Assembly: GCA_030068145.1 (NCBI GenBank)
Contig: JAPJBO010000318.1
Location: 124,001-188,000 of the forward strand
Reading direction: 5' to 3'
Length of the DNA: 64,000 bases
Source: Diplonema papillatum
Taxonomy: Eukaryota > Euglenozoa > Diplonemea > Diplonemida > Diplonemidae
This document shows, piece after piece, positions 46,913 to 57,764 of this stretch. Below the pieces are notes generated by a model. That model saw only the letters and a program-made list of their open reading frames with translations, searched no databases and was not told where the DNA came from. Each line of letters opens with the position of its first letter. Within the stretch, counting starts at the first letter, position 1. Made by a program: the position numbers and the translations under genes.

Positions 46913-47860
46913 TCAGTCGTTTTTTGAGGGGACCCTACGCATGGCACGGGACGGAGCGTGGGGCGCAGCGTGCCGGAAACGACAGTCCGTCCTCATGCAC
47001 CTGCCGTTCTTGAAGTTGCGGCAGGCCTCTCGCGCCGCCGGGCCCCCCCGGGCCAAGGGTGGCCTCAAGGTTGGCTTGGCCTTGAACTGCGCTGTGAGAC
47101 GGCGCCTGGCCTGTCTCACTCTCTCGGGCAACCGATCCACTTGCTGGATCTGGCGCATTGCTCCCGCCGCTCCTGGGTCCCGCAGTTCGTAGACTGCATG
47201 CACCTGCTCGTACTCATCAAAGAGCGCCCCTAGCCGCAGGAGCCACATGAGCTTTGGGGGGCCTGATTCTCCCCGGCGCAATCGGACCAGATCACGAACC
47301 TTTTCCGTGATGTCGTCCCTTCGGTCCTGCAACGCCTGGTTGCCCTTGAACCGGTAGAGCCGACGGACGGCGTCCTCAAAGCGTCTGAGGTTGGTACTCG
47401 TCGGGGACATCGTCTTCCAGTGCTCCGGGTCGACGAGGGCGAAGTCATCGTCACTGGCGTCGTCGTCGACTAGCTGGTGCACCGCAGCCGCGGCCTCGTC
47501 CAGTACCGCGAGCACCTCACGCTCATCTTCCAAGCCGCAGAGCTCACGTCTCACAGCCGGGCTCAAGCTCTCCCAGAACGATGGGTCATCGTCCTGGAAG
47601 GCGAGGAAAATCTCCTCGGCCCTTTTTTGCGAGAGCCCCGGCATTAATTCAGCCGGGGTCGGCTGTTTCCCCCCCTCCTCCGGTAGCTCCCTGCGAGGCT
47701 TCTTAGCCTCCCTTTCCGCCTCGTCCTGCTCCCTCTTTCTCTTCTCAGCGGCCTCGACCTCCGACTCCCGCACGGCGAGTCTCTGTTCCAACTCAATCAG
47801 CCGCTTCTCCAGCTGCGCCAAGTCTTCGGCGGAGGGCACGTTCTGCTGCTTTGGTGGCAT
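46913..47860 (-). CDS. Gag-like protein of YR element 2, CCCH zinc finger
   Basis: From MPPKQQNVPSAEDL (47860; an upstream ATG at 47881 adds 7 residues) the protein has 315 residues. An N-terminal coiled coil (LEKRLIELEQRLAVRESEVE) is followed by a helical region with FLAFQDDDPSFWESLSP. Near the C-terminus is a C-x7-C-x4-C-x3-H finger (CRNFKNGRCMRTDCRFRH), likely for RNA packaging. The MPPK start chosen here is shared with ORF1 of element 1. Confidence 0.75.
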   Translation of the reverse strand: MPPKQQNVPSAEDLAQLEKRLIELEQRLAVRESEVEAAEKRKREQDEAEREAKKPRRELPEEGGKQPTPAELMPGLSQKRAEEIFLAFQDDDPSFWESLSPAVRRELCGLEDEREVLAVLDEAAAAVHQLVDDDASDDDFALVDPEHWKTMSPTSTNLRRFEDAVRRLYRFKGNQALQDRRDDITEKVRDLVRLRRGESGPPKLMWLLRLGALFDEYEQVHAVYELRDPGAAGAMRQIQQVDRLPERVRQARRRLTAQFKAKPTLRPPLARGGPAAREACRNFKNGRCMRTDCRFRHAAPHAPSRAMRRVPSKND

Positions 47861-47875
47861 TCTAACTAACAAACT

Positions 47876-48140
47876 TTTCAAAGGCCGCGGAGGTCAGCGG
47901 ACCGGAGCTACCGGAGAGGGTGTATGTGCGTTGTGTGGTAACCTGATACGTGTGTGTGCGATGATGTGGGTTTGTGTGGCAGCCTGATACGTGTGCGCTG
48001 GCTGTTACACGAGCTTGATGCTCCGCATGGATGCTTGGTGCCGTGTGCCGTGGGCACCGCCCGCTGCACACGGGGATTCGTTTGCGACAATAAAACCTCG
48101 GAGGGAAAAAGACTGCGTGTTTATCCCACTCAAGAAAATT
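47876..48140 (+). repeat. ~255-bp dispersed repeat (TTTCAAAGGCCGCGG family)
   Basis: Full copy, from TTCAAAGGCCGCGGAGGTCA to GTGTTTATCCCACTC; also 56100-56355 and 57765-58025, and partly 24172-24360. The interior has a TACGTGTGTGTG-rich part and an AATAAAAC word near the right end, which may be a poly(A) signal of an unknown element. Confidence 0.88.
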
Positions 48141-48590
48141 TAGGAGGCTTTTTCATACTAAACGGGACAAAAAAGGTAGCTGTGACACCAAACTGCAAAG
48201 TGTTAGAGTCCGTGGGTCTTTTCGCCCTTTTCTGGAGAGGCGTGCTCTGTTGCTATACAACTCCCTCGGAATTTTCTTGCGATCGGCACCGTCAGAGTCC
48301 ACATTCTCGTAAGGAAGGTATTCCTGGTCCATGGGCTTCACGGTAGGGCCTGTCTGCCCCGACTCAGAGCCTCCCGCTCGATTTGCAGCGCCCGCTGGCG
48401 CAGCTCGGCGTTGGTGAGCAGCTCGGTGTTGGTGAGCGGGCGGCCGTCAGGGGTCGTCGCCGGCGTCGGCTTCGCCTCGGTGACAACCTCCGTGTCTCCG
48501 CCGCTCATCGCATTGTTCATGAAGTTGTGGTACGACATCGGCCTCTCCTTCTCCGCAGGCCGCGGCACCTGACCGGCCTGCAGGAGATAT
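48138..48590 (-). pseudogene. third partial copy of the 43.4-kb gene 5' half
   Basis: 48138-48324 repeats 43600-43788 and 48324-48590 repeats 43788-44040. A ~26-bp deletion (lost IACTV codons) and a 20-bp internal duplication (CAGCTCGG(C/T)GTTGGTGAG) break the frame. Confidence 0.85.
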
Positions 48591-48689
48591 TTTCAAAACT
48601 TCATGATAATTACAACGAGTCAATGAAACAGCAGAAATTCTGCAAAGTGTGCACTAGGAAACATCGGTACAATATAGGTGTTTCATTCA

Positions 48690-49545
48690 GCTAATCCCGA
48701 GCAAGCCCCGGCCGGAGCGCGGATCTCCACCAAACCGGATCAGTCATTTGTTTCTGGAAAATCCCAGAGTCCCGCGAGGCGAATGCGAGCAGCCAGGCAT
48801 CGTGAGGCGGCCCGCCGCAGCCAGTTGTGTTAGATTTTAGATTGAAGCCAACTCGGGGCTTCGCCAGTTGAGCTGGAGTCTTGGCTGACTGATTCCATTC
48901 GGTAGCCAGGAGGACCGATCTCCCCAACTGAGGCAGCCGCCGGGCAGCCAACTTCGCCGGTCAGCTCGTTCCCAAGGTACCAGCTAGCCAGCTAAGGAGA
49001 GCTCACCGTGAATGATCCTTTGATTGGTGTATGAATTAAACGGATGTTAAATTGGTGGATGGAGAAGGAACAACGGCTCCGAGTGACTCTCTCCAAGGAG
49101 GCAATTTAATACCCGTTTTTTGTTGTTGTCCAAATCGCAAGTATGTAGGTACTACGTAGGGCAGAATCCTGCAAAGTGTGCACTTTGAAAGAAAGTTGCG
49201 GCCTCTCCTTCTCCGCAGGCCGCGGCACCTGACCGGCCTGCAGGAGATATTTTCAAAAACTTCATGCAACGAGTCAATGAAACAGCAGAAATTCTGCAAA
49301 GTGTGCACTAAGAAACATGGGTGAAAATTTCCCGTTTTTTGTTGTTGTACAAATCGCAAGTAGGCACTACGAATCAATCATAGGGCAGAATCATGCAAGG
49401 TGTGCACTTTGAAGGAAAGTTTAGTTCGGTAGTTACAGCACGTGGGATCCCTTCTGTTCTTTGTCGGGCAGCATCGTCGAGAACTTCCTTTCAAGCTGGC
49501 GCTTGTGTAAAAAAATAGGGCCTAAGGTGTGTGTTTGTTTGTACG
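48690..49545. repeat. repeat mosaic without recognised gene
   Basis: 49197-49330 repeats 48538-48680 (CCTCTCCTTCTCCGCAGGCC ... CAAAGTGTGCACTA). 49120-49190 and 49335-49420 share CCCGTTTTTTGTTGTTGT and GGGCAGAATC. 49424-49510 is a partial copy of the 4.3-kb family. The stretch 48700-49030 is unique here and shows no supported feature. Confidence 0.6.
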
Positions 49546-50224
49546 ATTGGCGACAGTGAGTGAATATGATCGTTTGGGCTAATCTTCTCCCAAACACGCT
49601 GCCAGCGTTTCGTGCTTACAAAGCATTGTTACTACGAAAAAACGAGCTGTCCGTACCTGCATGAACTGAAGCGCCTGGCCGACACTTATGTCCTTCTTGT
49701 AAAACTGCTCGGCGAATCTGTCTTCCCTTTGCACAAAAGATGGCGTCACGGCCTTGGCGCTTGGCATCGAAGTCTGTGGGCGTGTTTTGCGTGTGCATGG
49801 CTTGAAGCGGGGGTCTTCTATGCTCGGAAGAAGTGTCCGACGGGGTTTCGCCTGGAGGCTTTTCGTGCTGTTCTGTAAATGCTTTGAGCTACATATGATA
49901 AGATGCAAACCCCCCCTCTCCCCTTTGCACTAATGAAACATTTTCTGACGTCATCCTATACTGTATGCCGGTCCCGAAACACTGTCTGCGCGGCCCAAAA
50001 CGGGCCCTAAACGGGCTTTGGCGAGTTAATTGACATTTCAATGAGAACCCTCAGGATGGAATTGAAAGAAGATTAATTATCTGATAACTCTCGGCGACGT
50101 CGAAGGACACCGGACGAGAGCAACAGCTCAACTCCCTCGCAGCAAAAGCGAGAATCGTTTGTCCTGGATGTGGCACGGGACAGATAAGGAAGACGTGAAC
50201 GCAGGAAGGCAGATGAGAAGAGGT

Positions 50225-50760
50225 GCCGGGCGTCTGGAATCAGGCCCGCGCGCGTTGGCCCGCTGGCCGTCATGCGTCTGGAATCAGGCATGACATTGGT
50301 CAGCAGTACCGAGCGTCTGGAATCAGGCTCGAGTACGGGTCAACGCTCCGAACGCCATGTGCTGGAATCAGGCATGTGCGGGAGGAGGTGCCGGGCGTCT
50401 GGAATCAGGCCCGCGCACGTTGGCCCGCTGGCCGTCATGCGTCTGGAATCAGGCATGGCATTGGTCAGCAGTACCGAGTGCCTGGAATCAGGCTCGAGTG
50501 CGGGTCAACGCTCCGAACGCCATGTGCTGGAATCAGGCATGTGCGGAGGAGGTGCCGGGCGTCTGGAATCAGGCCCACGCACGCTGGCCCGCTGGCCCGC
50601 TGGCCGTCATGCGTCTGGAATCAGGCATGGTAATGGTCGGCAGCCGAGCGTCTGGAATCAGGCTCGAGTGCATGCCCAGCGCAGGAGCTGTAGCAGTCGT
50701 GTGCGGGAGGGTCTTGAGTAGAACGAGCTGGCCTGCTAGCCGGCATGCATCTGTAATCAA
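50225..50760 (+). repeat. ~165-bp leader repeats with eleven CTGGAATCAGGC words
   Basis: Between A1 and Gag, the word CTGGAATCAGGC occurs about eleven times at 36-50 bp spacing, grouped into three longer units of about 165 bp (CAACGCTCCGAACGCCATGT marks each). This is a tandem array in the element's leader, possibly a packaging or regulatory region. It is not CRISPR-like because the intervening segments are also repeated. Confidence 0.9.
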
Positions 50761-50771
50761 GTGCCACCATC

Positions 50772-52025
50772 TTGAGCAGGAGTGAAGGAACTAACTACGA
50801 AGGAAGAATGGAGTCGATAACGGAAGATCAATGGCGGAAAAGGCTTCTGCCGGCGGATGGAGCCCTAGGAGTCGCCTCCGACATGAGACAGGCGTACGAC
50901 AACCTTGGCTTGGATCCGGCGCAGCCGCTAGCGCCGGCAGATAACTTGTCTGCGGAGCAGAGGCGCCAGCTGATGACGACAGTGTTCTACGAGGTGGTGA
51001 CTGCGGGGAGAGCGACCGGGTCCGACGCCTTCTTCTGTCGGGAGGGCTTCAGGGTACTTCTTCGGACTCTCGTGAAAGTTGCGTGCCTGAGCGTCACCGA
51101 GTTCGTTTCAGTGTACGAGGCTGCGGCGGACATGCGCCACGAAGGCCTGAAGCCGAAGGAGATCTCGGTCTGCCTCAAGATTAGGAAGCTGGTCGAGAGG
51201 TTCGAGGTGCAGAAGAGGGACGCCGAGAGAAAGCTCTCCAGCAGCAGGAAACTTCCGGTTCGGCGAGTTCTGGTGGAGGAGGCTTGGCCCAAGATGGAGC
51301 TGACGGCGGTGTACGGGATGTTGAAGCCGACGCAGGAGATGGTGGACACCGTCAGGTGCAAGCAAGAGCAGGAGGAGAGGAGCTTTCCCCTGGTCGACTT
51401 AAAACGCGCGCCTTGGGTCCCAAGAGATAGGGACTGGAAGGACCCGGAGAACGGCAGCTCCACTCTAGACAGAGGGGACAAGGAGCTCTTCTGGGAGAGC
51501 GTCGGCCGGGAACTCGAGAACTCTGCGGACGGAGCGGTCGACCGGGCGATCAGCACGTCCCTGATGAGAACCGCGCAGAAGGAGAACGGGGTGCGGCTCC
51601 CGTTCAACATGCAGCTTGCAGCGCTGCAGAGGCTGATTGTTTGCTGGGGGGTAACGGGCTGCTTCGCCCAGGAGACGACGGGCGTGCATTCAGTGAACCA
51701 CGGGAGCAGGACACTGGGGGCGGCGCTGAGCTACTCGGCGGTGCTGGAAGAGCTCGCATCGCGGGTGAGCCAGGCTGTAGCGGTGGAGTATGACGCGAAG
51801 CTGAGGCGCAGGCTGTCATTGACGACGACTGATGAGGACGCATGGCGCATGCTGGTCAGCCTCGACAGAGAAGTGTTAGACCAGATCAGCCTCAAGCGCC
51901 AGTTCGCTCCAGGAACCGAGGCGCCGGCTGCGAAGACGCGACGGACGGAGGAGCCTCAGTCGGAGGCGCCTCTGCCCCCATTACCGAAGACCAGGTGCGT
52001 GAGTTGCCCGCAGTCAAGGCGCTGA
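50772..52025 (+). CDS. Gag-like ORF1 of YR element 3
   Basis: 417 residues from ATG 50772, or 405 from MESITEDQWRKRL at 50808. No conserved enzymatic motif. It is largely helical with LKPKEISVCLKIRKLVERFE, a middle RAPWVPRDRDWKDPENG and a Pro/Thr-rich end (EPQSEAPLPPLPKTRC). Position and intact frame support a structural role. The RT frame begins in another frame before its stop. Confidence 0.65.
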   Translation: MSRSEGTNYEGRMESITEDQWRKRLLPADGALGVASDMRQAYDNLGLDPAQPLAPADNLSAEQRRQLMTTVFYEVVTAGRATGSDAFFCREGFRVLLRTLVKVACLSVTEFVSVYEAAADMRHEGLKPKEISVCLKIRKLVERFEVQKRDAERKLSSSRKLPVRRVLVEEAWPKMELTAVYGMLKPTQEMVDTVRCKQEQEERSFPLVDLKRAPWVPRDRDWKDPENGSSTLDRGDKELFWESVGRELENSADGAVDRAISTSLMRTAQKENGVRLPFNMQLAALQRLIVCWGVTGCFAQETTGVHSVNHGSRTLGAALSYSAVLEELASRVSQAVAVEYDAKLRRRLSLTTTDEDAWRMLVSLDREVLDQISLKRQFAPGTEAPAAKTRRTEEPQSEAPLPPLPKTRCVSCPQSRR

Positions 52026-53974
52026 AGTCAGCTGGGAGCCCGGAGTGCGGTAAGCAGAGAGGCCTGTATGAAACGATAGCAGGGGCAGTGAATGAGAGTG
52101 ATCACGTGCACAAGGCGGTTGAGGCGCTACCGGTGATCTTTGGAGCGCAAAAGTGGAAGGTGGACCCAGATATCCGCGAGGCGATCGAGAGGGCGGCGGT
52201 GTTGACAAGGGCGGAGTTACAACGAGGAAGGAAGGCCGCGATCGAGCTCTGGAGGAGAAGGGGCGCGGCCCTTTCCCACCGGGAATCCGAAGGCGTCTTC
52301 ACAGACTTGCTCCTGGAGATGATGCGGGAGACTGGAGTTTGCGCAGAAGCAGAAGGAGTACCGCAGCTTATCCGGAGCCTGAGAGAAGGCTGCCCCATGA
52401 CGGGAGGTGGTAGGATATCCTGAGTACTAGCCCTCAAGAGAGGAGAGTGTTCCAGAGATATCCGTGGAGGAGCTGCTGCGGGAGCAAGAGGCTGTGCACA
52501 GGAAGGCTGTGAGAGCCATCGACCAGGACGGGCAACAGGAGAGAGAGGCTGTTTGGAGATCCGTAGAGAAGGACGTTTTGGAAGGGCACGCACACGAGGT
52601 GGCCCAGTCGCAGCTGCCAAGGAATGCGGTGTTCTTCAGGAGATTTGTGATACAGCAGCTGAAACAGGACCAGAGCGGGTGGGTCTACAAGACCAGAGGC
52701 TGTGACGACGGGAAGAGAGCGGGGATCAACGAAGCTGTTGCCGTCGAGACGAAGGTGTCGCTACACACGATTGACAAGTTCGCGGAGGTGGCCAGGCTGT
52801 TTGTGTGGATGGTAGGGGCTGCAGGCCGGCGTCATTTTAAGTGTGTCAAACTGGATCACAAAGATGCGTACCGACAGGTCAAAGCCTGCAATGACGAGGT
52901 AACGAGGATTATTGTCGCCAGAGACCCCCAAGGGATGCTGCGATATTTTGTGATGGATAAGTTGACCTTCGGTGAGAAAGCGTCGGTGCCGCATTACAAT
53001 GCGTTGGCGACGGTCTTATGTAAGCTGGTTAGGAGGATCCTGTGGATTCCGTTAGTAGCATACTTTGACGATTTCATTACCCCTGGTGACGGAGAGGATC
53101 GGTATCTGAAGGACGACTTGTGCGAATTCCTCGGCGAGATCTTGCAAACGAGGTTCAAAGAAGACAAGGTGGAGGATGGTCAAGTGGTAACTTTCCTCGG
53201 TTTAGTGACCAGAGTGACTAGGGGAGGAGTCGAGTTCTCTTTGAGTGGTCCGCGGAAGGAGAAGCTGATCTGGAGTGTAGGACGGCACCTCCGAGACAAC
53301 AGGATATCGACCGGCGAAGCGTAGAGCCTGGTAGGGAAGCTTTTGTTTGCATCAAGGTGCGGGAGAGCCATGCTGAGCGCCCTCTACCGGAGAGCGGGCG
53401 CAAAGGAGGCGTGGTCCACGCTCAACGGTAACCTCAGAGAGCGCCCTCGAATGGTGGGCGTCCCTGCTGAAGAACCCGGAGAAGTGCTTGTCACGGACCG
53501 TTGGAGCTCGGCAGAGGCCTCCAGTGAGGTACATCATCTACACGGACGCGAGCGAGATCGGCCTCGCGGGGATCCTCTGCGACAAGAAAGCGTCGCGCAG
53601 GAGTTCTTTCGGGAGGAAGTGCACGATGAGGGCCCGAACATAGCTTTGCGAGAAGCCGAGGCTGTTGAGATGGCTCTGTGGGCTTGGGCTGCCAGATACT
53701 CGTTGCCGTAGACAGCACGACGGTCCAAGGCAGCATGGTGAAAGGTGCGTCTAGAATGGAAGCGATGAACCCTCGCATACATCGTCTGTGGTATTTGGCC
53801 GCGCAGAGACGGATTGAGTTGTGGTTCGAGAGGGTTCCGAGCAAGCTCAACCCGGAGGACCCTCCGAGCAGGAGGCGACCGTTGACTCTCGACGGGGCGG
53901 AAGGCACGCGAAGGGTACGAGTAAGACGGTTACGGAAGGCTTCTGACTTCTGCAACGAAGGGCTCCCAGTCTGA
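51940..53974 (+). pseudogene. RT-RNase H of YR element 3, frameshifted
   Basis: Pieces in order: 51940-52423 (PITEDQVRELPAVKALKSAG ... REGCPMTGGG), a stop, then 52464-53324 with LDHKDAYRQVKACND (motif A), LTFGEKASVPHYNALA (motif B), VAYFDDFITP (motif C, intact DD, 53061-53075) and VVTFLGLVT. RNase H pieces follow in other frames: YTDASEIGLAGIL near 53545, then VAVDSTTVQG and KLNPEDPPSR at 53700-53880. At least three disruptions separate them. Confidence 0.85.
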
Positions 53975-54612
53975 TGCAGCGCGTGGCGAAGTGAACGAGT
54001 CAATGAAGACCACACAGGGCACGGCAAAGGCATGCAGAAAGGAGGTAAGGGGAGCGCAGGAAGTAACAGACCCTAGGTGCTGGCCGAACTTCGCTGTCTC
54101 GGGACTTCAGGAGTGTCCGTTTCTTCGTCATTTCTCCTTTTCTCTTCAGATCAGGACGGACCCTTTCACGTTGACCCTTTACGTGTGGTGGAAGAACGGG
54201 CCTCTCGGACGGCGATGGGAACGAGGCCCGGGTCAGCGATGGGAACGCTGCTCGGTACCTGCCCGGCTCAAGCGCGGCTCCACCTGGAAAGAGACAAGGC
54301 TAGCGAGCCGAGCAGGCCTGCTAGCTTTCCAGGCCAGCGGCTTACCCGGGCCGTCGACTTCTCAACGCGTAGGAAGGTAGCTAACGTCGAGTGATAGTGG
54401 GATACTATGGCAACCGCCTCTTTCTGCCGGAGGGAGTTGAGAGAAAATTAATTGACATTTCAATGAGAACCCTCAGAATGGAATTGAAAGAAGATTAATT
54501 ATCTGATAACTCTCGGCGACGTCGAAGGACACCGGACGAGAGCAACAGCTCAACTCCCTCGCAGCAAAAGCGAGAATTTTTCCCACCCGCCCGCCCGGAG
54601 CATTCATCAGGA

Positions 54613-55763
54613 ATGGGGAGGAAGGTGAAGTCATGTACCGAGAGAGGAGTCGCGAAGCGAGGCGGAGTCGCGGAAGGGAGCCTTCTCGAGAGGATGGCGG
54701 CCTTATCGACGGAGGAAGCGCGGGATGCGATACGAAATGGAATGCATGCTGTTTCCACATGCTCCGCTCGCCGCTCGGCTTTGACAGCCTATGAAGGCTT
54801 CTGTGAGCTGAAGGAGCTGGTGCCATGGCCGACGTCAGCGAGGAAGCTGGAGGCTTTCGGCGGAGCCATGAAGCTTTGCGGCCACCCTACGACGGGAAAA
54901 TGCTACATATCGCATGTACGCACCCACAGCGCCTCAACTTCCAAGGGATGCCCGCGGCGGACCAAGACTACCTGAAGTTCGTCAACCAGTCGCTCAAGAG
55001 AGGAGCCGGAGAGGAAGACTGCTGACCGATCGGGACAGAGATGATCGGGAAACTGGCGTTGGCGGCTGTGACGAGGGAAGACCATTAAGTCGTCTGTGCG
55101 AGCGTGGTCTTGTTCTTCTTCCTCATGCGGGTGATGGTGGACGACGTCCAGAAGGTTGTGTCAGTCCGAGTGCGCAGGAGGAAGAACGACCAACAGGCTA
55201 TCGGTAGAACTGTTGCAATGAAGGCGATCGAGGAGCCCGAGCGATTTGGGAGGCACGCCATCTGTCCGTACGTGGCAGCAAGCATCTGGGTGAACACCAA
55301 GGCCAAGACCAACCCCGACCGGTTCCGAAAAGGACTTTATCGGCTTCTGGGACAGGCAGGCTTCGGGAATTCCCAGGATGGACGCAAGCGGCAGCTGTAC
55401 TCTCCACACTCACTCAGGAAGGGAGGAGCGCAGAGCTACGTCCTTGCGGGAACCCAGCGGGACCTGGTTCAGAAAGTCGGAGGATGGAGCTCCGAGGAAA
55501 GTCTGAAGCGGTATGAGGACGAGGTGATGTCGAACCCGTGTGTTCAACCGATCAGGCCGCCTCTGAAGTCCTTGTCGACGAAAGATGTGGACTCTCGCCC
55601 CAGTAGAACGTTGTTCTCTTGCACGTCGGTATGTAAAGTTGTGCACTCACCAGTGATGCGTAATCCGTATCTATCGCTCGACCTGCCTTACTCGGCGGCC
55701 GGGAACGCCGCTCGGCACCTGCCCCGCTCAAGCGCGGCTCCACCTGGAAAGAGACAAGGCTAG
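54613..55763 (+). pseudogene. tyrosine recombinase of YR element 3, frameshifted
   Basis: The N-terminal part is 54613-54975 (MGRKVKSCTERGVAKRGG, core-binding-like ALTAYEGFCELKELVPW). The C-terminal part, 55104-55600, has SPHSLRKGGAQSYV (H-x-x-R), VQKVGGWSSEESLKRYED (Trp in the His/Trp position, then Tyr). The region that should carry the first catalytic Arg is broken by frame changes (54975-55104). Trp instead of His separates it from the recombinases of elements 1 and 2. Confidence 0.8.
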
Positions 55764-56099
55764 CGAGCCGAGCAGGCCTGCTAGCTTTCCAGGCCAGCGG
55801 CTTACCCGGGCCGTCGACTTCCCAACGCGTAGTAAGAGGTAGCTAACGTCGAGTGATAGTGGGATACTATGGCAACCGCCTCTTTCTGCCGGAGGGAGTT
55901 GAGAGAAAATTAAGTGAAGGTAAAGGGGCCTCAGAAGGCCCACAAACGGGCCCAGATGGGGGTTCGGGGCCAGTAAGGGGTGACGTCGAAAAGTATTTTA
56001 TTAGTGTAAAGGGGGGGGGGGGTGTTCGGTCCAAATTCAAAATACGATCGCGACGAATCCTGCGGGAAGCTTTCCCGAGGGAAAGCTCTTCGAGAACTT

Positions 56100-56355
56100 T
56101 TCAAAGGCCGCGGAGGTCAGCGGACCGGAGCTACCGAGAGGGTGTGTGTGTGCGTTGTGTGGTAACCTGATACGTGTGTGTGTGCGATGATGTGGGTTTG
56201 CGCGGCAGCCTGATACTTGTGCTGGCTATTACACGAGCTTGATGCTCTGCATGGATGCTTGGTGCCGTGTGCCGTGGGCACCGCCCGCTGCACACGGGGA
56301 TTCGTTTGCGACAATAAAACCTCGGAGGGAAAAAGACTGCGTGTTTATCCCACTC
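56100..56355 (+). repeat. ~255-bp dispersed repeat, copy
   Basis: Second full copy of the 47876-48140 family, starting immediately after YR element 3's right flank. Confidence 0.88.
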
Positions 56356-56979
56356 TAATATTCTCCTCCTTGGTGTGCGTCTCGTGCTGCAATTAGCTCC
56401 AGTCTCAGTGCCGCTGTGTAAAAGGGTAAGTAGAAAACGAACCAACTGTTAATGATCTTCGTGTGTTTGCCACATTTCCATCGTGGCGCCTCAGGACACG
56501 GAAGGCTAGGGGGCGGGATGGTGGGTAAGCAAGAGCGTGAGCGGTTGTGTGATGGAGCGAGAGGCCCTGTTTCACAGTACATCATTAGTCGGTTAATATT
56601 AATCTTCTAAGACTAGCGTCTTATACGACAAAAAAAACACACCTTTCGGTCGCCGGAGGAGGCGTAGCTCGTCTTCAGCCGCTTAGCCGTGCACGTCGCG
56701 GCGTGCCGCATATTTTCGATGCCCTTCGAGTGCCTTCTCTCAGCACCCCCCCGCGCCCGATGGCGGACACCTTGTGAGGAGGGATATTTGCTCTGACTGT
56801 TCTGTGGACACGAAGCATTTTGGAGGCCACGCGGAAAGCGCACTGGGGGGGACGTTGTTGCTGGTGCTGGTTTTGAGGGATACGGAAAAGGGAAAACTTC
56901 TTTTTGCGGTAGCCTCCGCTGGTCTGGTAGTCCGTGCTACCTCCATTCTTTTTACACTCGTTCCCTTCTCTACTCACTA
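56356..56979. other. no recognised gene
   Basis: Short open frames on both strands (to 100 codons) lack recognisable motifs. No repeat match to the rest of the window was seen. Confidence 0.4.
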
Positions 56980-56987
56980 CTGTACGT

Positions 56988-57304
56988 CAGGGCTTACGCT
57001 CCACGTGTGGAACGTGTGGATTTCCACACGTTAATTCTTTTTGGATTTTGTTCCCCCACGTGTGGATCCACAGGTACCACATGTGGATTTTGATTTATTG
57101 GTCCACGTGCAGGGGGAGTCTAGGCCCACTAGTGGTCAAGGCCGCACAGCCAGGTGTCGCCAAGTCTAGTAGCTACCTAGCGACGCTATTTTTTTTTTTT
57201 GCCGTCGTACATGAGGGGAAAGGTTTTTTTCTCCCTCGAACCTTAAGCGCCCACATGTGGACCGCACGTATTTTCTCTGAGACCGAAACGGAGCGTAAGC
57301 CCTG
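56988..57304 (+). mobile_element. complete hAT-type MITE
   Basis: 317 bp between CAGGGCTTACGCTCC and GGAGCGTAAGCCCTG, flanked by the perfect 8-bp duplication CTGTACGT (56980-56987, 57305-57312). Interior as in the 63.5-kb copy. Confidence 0.93.
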
Positions 57305-57697
57305 CTGTACGTACTCTTTCACTCTTTTACTCTCTTTGGCTAGCCGAAAAAGACTCCTGCGACCGACACCACGAACACATTCGCAATGAATGTGGCCCTG
57401 GGCCCCCCACGTGCATACACGTGTTGAGCAGTGTGAACTTGAAATGCAGGTACCACAAGGGGTAAGCTTGCAATTGTCATTGGCTAGTGCTACTTTATAA
57501 CGTCGTCCGAAGACGATCTCGATGCGGACGAAGACGATGATGACAGGCTGGTGATATCCAGCTCCAGGTCCAATAGCGACTTCAAAATTCCCGATTATTT
57601 TTCCCACCCTCCTTCCCCCGCGTGACGTCGTCCCAGCGGCGATTCATAGCTTGCCTCATGGTAGGTGTGTTCTTCCCCACGGACGGGAGCCGCACAC

Positions 57698-57763
57698 CAG
57701 GGCTTACGCTCCGTTTTCGGTCTCAGAGAAAACACGTGTGGTCCACATGTGGGCGCTTGAGGT
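57698..57763 (-). mobile_element. truncated hAT MITE end
   Basis: One terminus and ~50 bp (CAGGGCTTACGCTCCGTTTT ... GGGCGCTTGAGG) are joined directly to the 57765-58025 repeat. Confidence 0.85.
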
Positions 57764-57764
57764 T

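Larger units (their letters stand above)
44528..47860 (-). mobile_element. YR retroelement 2, Gag-YR-RT/RNase H, RT palm deleted
   Basis: A second tyrosine-recombinase retroelement, distinct in sequence from element 1 but with the same gene order. I did not find split direct repeats around it. Its outer limits are set by the dispersed repeats at 44225-44485 and 47876-48135. Gag and YR frames are intact; the RT frame has lost its catalytic centre. Confidence 0.8.
50026..55913 (+). mobile_element. YR retroelement 3, Gag-RT/RNase H-YR, with split direct repeats
   Basis: The 130-bp repeat A1 (50026-50155) recurs as A2 (54448-54577). The ~210-bp repeat B1 (~54241-54452) recurs as B2 (~55698-55913). 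B1 and A2 abut. Order: A1, leader array, Gag, RT-RNase H, B1A2, YR, B2. The YR gene therefore lies between A2 and B2 rather than before B1. The RT and YR frames contain several stops and shifts, so the copy is dead, although the repeats remain >95% alike. Confidence 0.85.

Noticed and set aside
50225-50760. CRISPR-like array
   Set aside because: The short word recurs regularly, but the intervening segments are also repeated in ~165-bp units. The context is a eukaryotic retroelement leader and no cas genes are present.
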